DNA of 11,164 nt from DATJZH01 sp035499215 (lineage in GTDB: Bacteria > Actinomycetota > Actinomycetes > Streptosporangiales > Streptosporangiaceae), in NCBI GenBank assembly GCA_035499215.1, contig DATJZH010000232.1:1-11164 (forward strand). The letters run 5' to 3'. Below the pieces are notes generated by a model. The model had not been told where the DNA came from. It made no database searches and worked only from the letters and a program-made list of their open reading frames with translations. Within the stretch, counting starts at the first letter, position 1. Each line of letters begins with the position of its first letter. Both the position numbers and the translations under genes were made by a program. This document shows, in pieces, positions 5,904 through 11,164 of the stretch.

Positions 5904-6779
5904 TCAGCGCACCCCGGCGCGCCAGCGTCGCGCCAGGTACCCCCACAACGTCGGGTGCCACCACAGCCGCGAGTCGCCCGGCACGGACGTCGCGCCCGTG
6001 CTTCCAGACGGGGCAGGGGTGGGCGGGGCTGGCGTCTGCGACGTCGGTTCCGCCCGCTCGTCTGCCGCCAGGCGCGAAACCTGCTCGGCCAGCGCCGGCA
6101 GGCCCGATGCCAGATGCAGATAGAAATAGGTGGCGATGGAGTCTCGCGAGCCCGGCGCGAAGTACGTGCGCGCCAGCACGGTACCGGTGTCGATCCCGGG
6201 GTCCACCAGGTGCACGGTCGTGCCGACGAGGTCGGGGCGCCCCTCAGCCAGGGCCCAGTAGCCGCCGTGCATGCCGCGATAGCGGGGCGTGATGCCCCCA
6301 TGGGTGTTCACGAACGGGCAGCCGACGGCCGCCAGCACCGCCGGCGAGATGATCCGCGTGCCCTGCACCACCACGACGGCCGGCGCCAGGTCACGCAGCA
6401 AGGCGATGCAATCGGGCGCGTTCACCGACCCGACCTGCCGCAGGCCCGCCACAGGGCTGGCGTCCAGCCTGGCGTCGGCCAGGATCTCCCGCACCCGTGC
6501 GCGTCCCCGCCACCGCAGCACGGGGACGGCGAGCGCCACGAACGCCAGCTGCCCGGCCACGCGCACCCAGCCGAGCCGCCGGGCGCGGCGCCGGGTGAGC
6601 GTGACGAGCGACGGCGACTGCTCGGCCACGGTGACGACGTCGTCGAACCGGTCGGCGAGGTAGTGGGTCACGATCGCCGTGGCGGGGTCATGGATCCTGC
6701 CCAGCACGACGATGCGGCGCGACGGTCCCGGCGCTCGAGATGTCATGCGTGCCGATGCCCTTCCGCCACTGCCGGCCAT
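5904..6779 (-). CDS. Formyltransferase-family protein (methionyl-tRNA formyltransferase-like catalytic domain)
   Basis: 291 residues from the longest ATG; an alternative ATG at 6746 (280 residues) starts nearer the first strand RRIVVLG and neither has a strong ribosome site. These enzymes move a formyl group from N10-formyltetrahydrofolate to an amine. The catalytic signature is intact: VNTHGGITPRYRG (157-169), giving Asn158 and His160, and VDPGIDTGTVL (192-202), giving Asp197, the Asn-His-Asp set of the Fmt/ArnA/sugar N-formyltransferase fold. A hydrophobic stretch (72-88) follows a basic patch and may touch the membrane. There is no Fmt-type C-terminal OB domain; instead a Pro/Ser/Thr-rich linker (243-268) and a Trp-rich tail. 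So it is unlikely to be the housekeeping Fmt; a sugar or a peptide amine is possible. It lies 143 bp downstream of the NRPS. Confidence 0.82.
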   Translation of the reverse strand: MAGSGGRASARMTSRAPGPSRRIVVLGRIHDPATAIVTHYLADRFDDVVTVAEQSPSLVTLTRRRARRLGWVRVAGQLAFVALAVPVLRWRGRARVREILADARLDASPVAGLRQVGSVNAPDCIALLRDLAPAVVVVQGTRIISPAVLAAVGCPFVNTHGGITPRYRGMHGGYWALAEGRPDLVGTTVHLVDPGIDTGTVLARTYFAPGSRDSIATYFYLHLASGLPALAEQVSRLAADERAEPTSQTPAPPTPAPSGSTGATSVPGDSRLWWHPTLWGYLARRWRAGVR

Positions 6780-6880
6780 CGCGGCGTCACCGCCTTGCCT
6801 GCGCCGTTTTGCCTGGGCCTGGAATATCCGAACGGAAGATCACTCAACGCCTCACCCGCAGCGGGCTATCATTAACGGAA

Positions 6881-6901
6881 CCGGCAGACCTTAACTACCG
6901 G
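6881..6901 (-). terminator. Possible hairpin after the NRPS gene
   Basis: CCGGTAG and CTGCCGG on the minus strand form a 7-bp stem (one G-T wobble) around a 7-base loop, starting 22 bases after the NRPS TAA. It is followed by a moderately T-containing stretch but no T-run. If it works, the formyltransferase would need its own promoter in the 100 bp that follow; I see no convincing one. Confidence 0.35.
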
Positions 6902-6922
6902 CTTGCTGCTATTCTTCATAGC

Positions 6923-9900
6923 TTATGAGCAAGCCTTGCAACGCTCATACTGCCCCATGCCGCAGGCTTCGTGCTCCGCCCTGCTCAGGCATTCGCTCAG
7001 GATTTCGGCCATATCCCGGATGTGATCGGTGACGGCGGACATGTGCGTCCCCGCGACCATGTGCTCCTCAATGTCCGGCGGCTCCTTGCGCCTGATTACC
7101 GGCTGCCACGTCTGGGCGATCACCGGCTCTTCCCGCGCCCAGCAGAAGGTGATCTTGCCGTGATAGAGGCCGGTCTGATAGCCCGCCGCCGCCCAGCTGA
7201 GTACCCCCACGTAATCCTTGTACAGCGCCTCTCGCGGCGGGAACATCGCTGCCAGCCGCGGCTCGATCGCCAGCAGCTGCCCGAAGTCCTGCACCCGGCT
7301 TCCGCCCGGCCGCACAAGCCGGTAAAGGTGCCGCTGCGCGTGACGCGCCCGCAGGAACAGGTCTGCCTGTCTCCCCCTCCCCGCTCGGCTCCCCGTCCCC
7401 GCTCGGCTGGCCCTCCCCGCCCGGCTGGCCCTCCCCGCCCGGCTGGCCCTCCCCGCCCGGCTGACGCTGCGCACTCCCTCGCACACCGCCCGCAAGAGGC
7501 TGAACTGGATCGGCTCGGAGGGATTGATCAGTCCCAGAAATTCAACCTGCTCTCCTTTACTCTCCAGCTGCCGTGCCATTTCATACGCCAGCAGCCCGCC
7601 GTTGCAGAACCCGCCGAGCCGGTAGGGCCCGCGCGCCTGCACCCCGCGCATCGCCTTGATGTGCGCTGAGGCTATTTCCTCCAGCGTCGGCGCGCCGTCC
7701 GCTGCGCTGAAGGTGTATGGCTCCAGCACGTAGAAGGGCTGTTCCGCCCCGCATGCCCGAGCCAGGGCGAAACAGTAGAACGCTCCCCCGGTCCAGTCCC
7801 CGTGCAGAAAGAAGAACGGCCTCCTGCTCCCTTCCGCCTGCACCGGCAGCACCCGGGCCTTTTGTTCCCCGCCTCCCTCCGTCTCCTGCAGTGCCTCCGC
7901 CAGCTGCTCTACCGTCGGCTTCGCGAACAGCGTCGAGAGCCTCAGTCTCTTCCCATACACCTGCTCGATCCGGTCCGCCAGCTGCGCTGCCAGCAGGGAG
8001 TGGCCCCCAAGGTGGAAGAAGTTGTCCCGGATCCCGATCGGCCTGGGCTCCAGCAGCTCCTCCCAGATCTGCACCAGCTGCCGCTGGGTCAGCAGCCGCG
8101 GCGCCAGATAGGCCGTCTCCTCCCTCCTCGTCCTCCGCGCTATCTCCGGCAGCCTCCGCCTATCCGGCTTGCCGCCCGGCAGCCGCGGCAGTTTCTCCAG
8201 CTGCTCGATCGCCCCCGGCTGCATGTACCGCGGCAGCTTTTCCGCCAGATACCTCCGCAGTTCCTCTTCCTGCAGCGGCTCTGCCGCCCGCGCCACCACG
8301 TATGCCACCAGCTCTTTGTCCCCGATGTCTCCCCGCGCAGCTACCACCGCCTCATCGACCGCCGGGTGCTGTCCCAGCGCCGCCTCCACCTCCCCGAGTT
8401 CGACGCGGTAGCCCCGGATCTTCACCTGGTGATCTTTTCTGCCCGCGTACTCGATGCGCCCGTCACCCAGATAGCGCGCCAGGTCGCCGGTCCGGTACAG
8501 CCGCCCTGCCTCCTGCGCGCCGAAGGGGTCGCTGACAAAGTGCTCCTTCGTCAGCCCCGGCTGGTTCAGGTACCCCCTGGCCAGCAGCGGTCCGCCGATA
8601 TGCAGCTCCCCCAGCACTCCCACTGGCACCGGCCGGCCGACGCGGTCCAGGATGTACACGCTGCGTCCCGCCATCGGCCGCCCGATCGTGATCGGTTCCT
8701 GCTCCTGTCCCGCCTCTCCCAGCGTCGCCGTGATCGTCGCTTCCGTCGGGCCGTAGGCGTTCAGCAGCCGCACCCCTCGCAGTCCCAGTTCCCGCCACTG
8801 CTGCACCGCCTGCGCTGTCAGCCGCTCTCCTCCCAGGATCACCAGCCGCAGCCGCATGCCCGCCAGCTCATGCGGCGCCCGCGCCCACTCCCGCACCGCC
8901 TGCTGCCAGTACGCCGGCGACAGGTTCATCACCGTCACCTGCTGCCTCGTCAGCTCCTCCAGCAGCTGCCGCGCCGGCCAGATCTCCGTCCCCCGCATGA
9001 TCAGCCGCCCGCCCGCCGCCAGCGTGGGCAGGATCTGCTCCAGCGACGCGTCAGCGCCGTACTGGCTGAACTGCAGGACTCGGTCCCGCGGCCCCAGCCC
9101 GTACTCCTTGATCACCGCTCGGCTATGCGAAGCGAGCGCCCCCCGCCCGACCATCACGCCCTTGGGCTGCCCGGTCGAGCCCGAGGTGTAGATGATGTAC
9201 CCCAGCTGCTGTTCCCCCGGCTGCTCTGCCAGCTCATCCTGCTGCCCGATCACCTCCCGGGAACGGTCCAGGCTCACCACCTCCGCGGCTGCGCCGCTCA
9301 CTGTGTGCTGCAGCCGCTGCTGGGTCAGCAGCAGCGGCATCTGGGTGTCCTGCATCACGTAGCGGATCCGCTCGCCCGGCGCCTCCGGGTCCAGCGGCAC
9401 ATATGCCCCGCCCGCCCTGAGGATTCCCACCAGCGCGATCACCTGGTTCAGCGACCGCTCCAGGCACACCCCGACCGGCACCTCTGGTCCCACGCCCCGC
9501 GCCCGCAGGTACCGTGCCAGCTGGTCAGCCCGCACGTTCAGCTGCCGGTAGGTCAGCTCCTCTGCCTCGCAGACCGCAGCCACGGCGTCTGGCCTGGCTC
9601 GCGCCTGTTCGGCGATCAGCTCAGCAATGTCCGGTCCCGCGCTCAGTTCTCCCCCTGCGCTCCAGCTTCCCAGAAGCCGCTCTGTCTCCTCCTGTGCCAG
9701 CAGCCGCAGCTGTCCCACCGGCCGCCAGGGCTCCGCGGCCATTTCCTCCAGGACCATCTGCCAGTGCCCGATCATCCGCCCGATCGTCTCCGGCTCGAAC
9801 AGATCGCTGTTATAGACGAATCGCCCGGCCAGCTCGTGCGCGGACTCATCTACCTCCAGGCACAGGTCGAACTCCGACGTCCGAGCGCGGATATCCCCCG

Positions 9901-11038
9901 GCGCCAGCTCCCACCCCGGCGGCGGCGCCGGCGGCTGCGGCTCGAAGGTCAGCAGGGCCTGCACGAGGGGCTGGTAACTCAGGCTTCGCTCGGGCTGCAG
10001 CTCTTTCACGACCGCATCAAAGGGCGCTGCCTCGTGACTGCACGTCGCCTGGCTCGCTGCCCGCGTCCTCGTCAGCAGCTCCCGCACGCTCGGCTCCCCC
10101 GCCAGGTCCGCCCGGAGCACGACCGTGTTGATGAAGCACCCCACCGTCCCATCCATCTGCGCCCGCTCGCGGCCCGATACCGTCAATCCGACCAGCAGGC
10201 CTTCCTGCCCGGTATAGCGGTACAGCAGTGTCTGGAAGGCCGCCGTCAGCGTCATGCGCAGCGTCACCTGCTCCTGCCTGCTCAGCTCGCGCAGCCCCGC
10301 GCTCAGCTCCGCACTGAGCGCAAACGCCCGCGTTCCCGCCCGGTAGCTCTGCCGCCCTGGCCGCTTGCGGTCTGCCGGCAGCTCCAGCACCGTCGGGGCG
10401 CCCGCCAGGTACTCCTTCCAGAACCTCAGGTGCGCCCCGAGCTCCTCCTGCTGCCGCTGTCCCCGCTGCCAGGTCACGTAGTCCGCGTACTGCAGTTCCA
10501 CCTCATCCAGCTCGGGCGGCCGCCCCTGCACCCTCGCGTCATACAGTTCCCGCAGCTCGGGCAGGAAGACCTGCGTCAGCGACACCGCGTCGAAGATCAT
10601 GTGGTGCAGCGTCATGAACAGCCGGTGCTCATGCTCCCCCAGCCGCACCAGCAGTGCCCGCACCAGCGGTCCCCGGGCCAGGTCGAATGGCTGCTGGCCC
10701 GCCTCTTCCGCCCGGCACCGCGCCTCTTCCTCCCGCTCTGCAGCCGCGAGGCCAGTCAGGTCAGCCACCGACCACGTCCACTGTCCCTTCGCCCGCACCA
10801 GCTGCACCGGCTGCCCGTCCACGCTGGGAAAGGTCGTGCGCCAGATCTCGTGCCGCTGGATGAACGCCGCCAGACTCTCCCGCAGGGCAGCCACGTCAAG
10901 CTGCCCGCGCAGCGTCACGATCCGGCAGTCATTCTCCGATGGCACCTGCGGCATCAACTGGTGCGCAAACCACAGCTGCTCCTGCTCGTGTGACAGGGGC
11001 ACCACTCTTGCGCCGGTGAGTTGCTTCGTCTTCCGCAT
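6923..11038 (-). CDS. Single-module nonribosomal peptide synthetase, C-A-T-TE
   Basis: 1371 residues. Condensation domain about 10-450, with HHMIFDA (145-151) in place of the usual HHxxxDG. Adenylation domain about 472-965, with YIIYTSGSTGQPKG (614-627), NAYGPTE (760-766), YRTGDLARY (848-856), the A8 stretch from GRKDHQVKIRGYR (866-878) and GGKPDR (955-960). Carrier domain with LGGHSL, phosphopantetheine on Ser1014. Thioesterase about 1073-1350, with GGFCNGG: Cys1145 replaces the usual serine; the acid site in LINPSEP is Asn1172; His1332 is present. Reading pocket positions against GrsA gives Asp663, Ala664, Glu667, Asn705, Val733, Leu735, Ala761, Ile769, Thr770, Lys957, a code I cannot assign. 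The enzyme would condense an upstream acyl or peptidyl chain with one amino acid and release it. The upstream partner is not in the window. Start ATG has a distant AGGAAAG site. Confidence 0.95.
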   Translation of the reverse strand: MRKTKQLTGARVVPLSHEQEQLWFAHQLMPQVPSENDCRIVTLRGQLDVAALRESLAAFIQRHEIWRTTFPSVDGQPVQLVRAKGQWTWSVADLTGLAAAEREEEARCRAEEAGQQPFDLARGPLVRALLVRLGEHEHRLFMTLHHMIFDAVSLTQVFLPELRELYDARVQGRPPELDEVELQYADYVTWQRGQRQQEELGAHLRFWKEYLAGAPTVLELPADRKRPGRQSYRAGTRAFALSAELSAGLRELSRQEQVTLRMTLTAAFQTLLYRYTGQEGLLVGLTVSGRERAQMDGTVGCFINTVVLRADLAGEPSVRELLTRTRAASQATCSHEAAPFDAVVKELQPERSLSYQPLVQALLTFEPQPPAPPPGWELAPGDIRARTSEFDLCLEVDESAHELAGRFVYNSDLFEPETIGRMIGHWQMVLEEMAAEPWRPVGQLRLLAQEETERLLGSWSAGGELSAGPDIAELIAEQARARPDAVAAVCEAEELTYRQLNVRADQLARYLRARGVGPEVPVGVCLERSLNQVIALVGILRAGGAYVPLDPEAPGERIRYVMQDTQMPLLLTQQRLQHTVSGAAAEVVSLDRSREVIGQQDELAEQPGEQQLGYIIYTSGSTGQPKGVMVGRGALASHSRAVIKEYGLGPRDRVLQFSQYGADASLEQILPTLAAGGRLIMRGTEIWPARQLLEELTRQQVTVMNLSPAYWQQAVREWARAPHELAGMRLRLVILGGERLTAQAVQQWRELGLRGVRLLNAYGPTEATITATLGEAGQEQEPITIGRPMAGRSVYILDRVGRPVPVGVLGELHIGGPLLARGYLNQPGLTKEHFVSDPFGAQEAGRLYRTGDLARYLGDGRIEYAGRKDHQVKIRGYRVELGEVEAALGQHPAVDEAVVAARGDIGDKELVAYVVARAAEPLQEEELRRYLAEKLPRYMQPGAIEQLEKLPRLPGGKPDRRRLPEIARRTRREETAYLAPRLLTQRQLVQIWEELLEPRPIGIRDNFFHLGGHSLLAAQLADRIEQVYGKRLRLSTLFAKPTVEQLAEALQETEGGGEQKARVLPVQAEGSRRPFFFLHGDWTGGAFYCFALARACGAEQPFYVLEPYTFSAADGAPTLEEIASAHIKAMRGVQARGPYRLGGFCNGGLLAYEMARQLESKGEQVEFLGLINPSEPIQFSLLRAVCEGVRSVSRAGRASRAGRASRAGRASRAGTGSRAGRGRQADLFLRARHAQRHLYRLVRPGGSRVQDFGQLLAIEPRLAAMFPPREALYKDYVGVLSWAAAGYQTGLYHGKITFCWAREEPVIAQTWQPVIRRKEPPDIEEHMVAGTHMSAVTDHIRDMAEILSECLSRAEHEACGMGQYERCKACS
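7383..7472. repeat. 18-bp in-frame minisatellite within the NRPS thioesterase
   Basis: Five tandem 18-bp units: two identical copies (7419-7436 and 7437-7454), one with a single change (7401-7418) and degenerate copies at each end. On the minus strand they encode an Arg/Ala/Gly/Ser repeat (RAGRAS units, about residues 1194-1222) between the nucleophile and the catalytic histidine, where type I thioesterases have their lid. Because the unit is a multiple of three, copy changes keep the frame. Confidence 0.85.
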
Positions 11039-11164
11039 GCCCCATCGCTCTTTCCTGGGTGTGGTTGAAACTGCTGCTGCCCGCCTGCGGCGTGAGCGTC
11101 CACGGGAACGGACACCGATGGCCGCCCGGGCGGTGCCGGGACGGATAGCGGCCGATAATGCCGG

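Noticed and set aside
4772..6292. A 506-codon + strand open frame over the RodZ-like and formyltransferase genes
   Set aside because: No domain is recognisable, composition is Arg/Pro/Ala-rich, and it opposes two genes with clear family motifs.
7802..10993. A 1063-codon open frame on the + strand opposite the NRPS
   Set aside because: Its translation is Arg/Pro/Leu/Gln/His-rich with no recognisable domain, while the minus strand encodes a complete C-A-T-TE. Long antisense open frames are expected opposite GC-rich genes.
11039..11164. Search for a promoter or second gene upstream of the NRPS
   Set aside because: No convincing -35/-10 pair, inverted repeat or coding sequence; only a weak AGGAAAG about 11 bases before the ATG. 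The window ends too soon to say more.

Overview
The window is GC-rich (roughly 70% by eye) and densely coded. Its gene content points to an actinomycete: a [2Fe-2S] SoxR of the actinobacterial kind, a stand-alone Clp-N/UVR protein, a RodZ-like HTH membrane protein and a modular nonribosomal peptide synthetase (NRPS). No RNA gene, phage, IS element or CRISPR array is visible, and I cannot name the genus.

Layout. (1) At 1-1437, on the + strand, the 3' part of a zinc-independent MDR oxidoreductase is followed by a VOC/glyoxalase-fold protein. (2) At 1537-3872 is a divergent redox unit. soxR reads rightward. An SDR oxidoreductase and a QueA-like protein read leftward, their genes joined by a 4-bp stop/start overlap. 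The intergenic region carries a palindrome centred between a TTGACA -35 and a -10 element with the 19-bp spacer typical of MerR/SoxR-activated promoters, so SoxR probably switches on the SDR/QueA-like pair. (3) At 3875-5674, a perfect hairpin separates soxR from a convergent Clp-N + UVR protein that has no ATPase domain. Behind that lies a RodZ-like membrane protein on the same strand. The promoter of the Clp-N gene carries two copies of a 14-bp direct repeat. (4) At 5904-11038, also leftward, a single-module NRPS (C-A-T-TE) is followed 143 bp downstream by a formyltransferase. The thioesterase has cysteine in place of the usual serine nucleophile and contains an in-frame 18-bp minisatellite.

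How the parts may work together. The SoxR unit looks like a response to redox-active compounds, in which SoxR senses them and the SDR may reduce quinone- or carbonyl-type molecules. The role of the QueA-like partner is open, because it departs from canonical QueA at a conserved motif. The NRPS and formyltransferase may be the edge of a biosynthetic locus continuing beyond position 11164, with the formyltransferase tailoring an amine of the product. That link rests only on position and strand. The Clp-N/UVR and RodZ-like genes look like resident housekeeping or stress genes.
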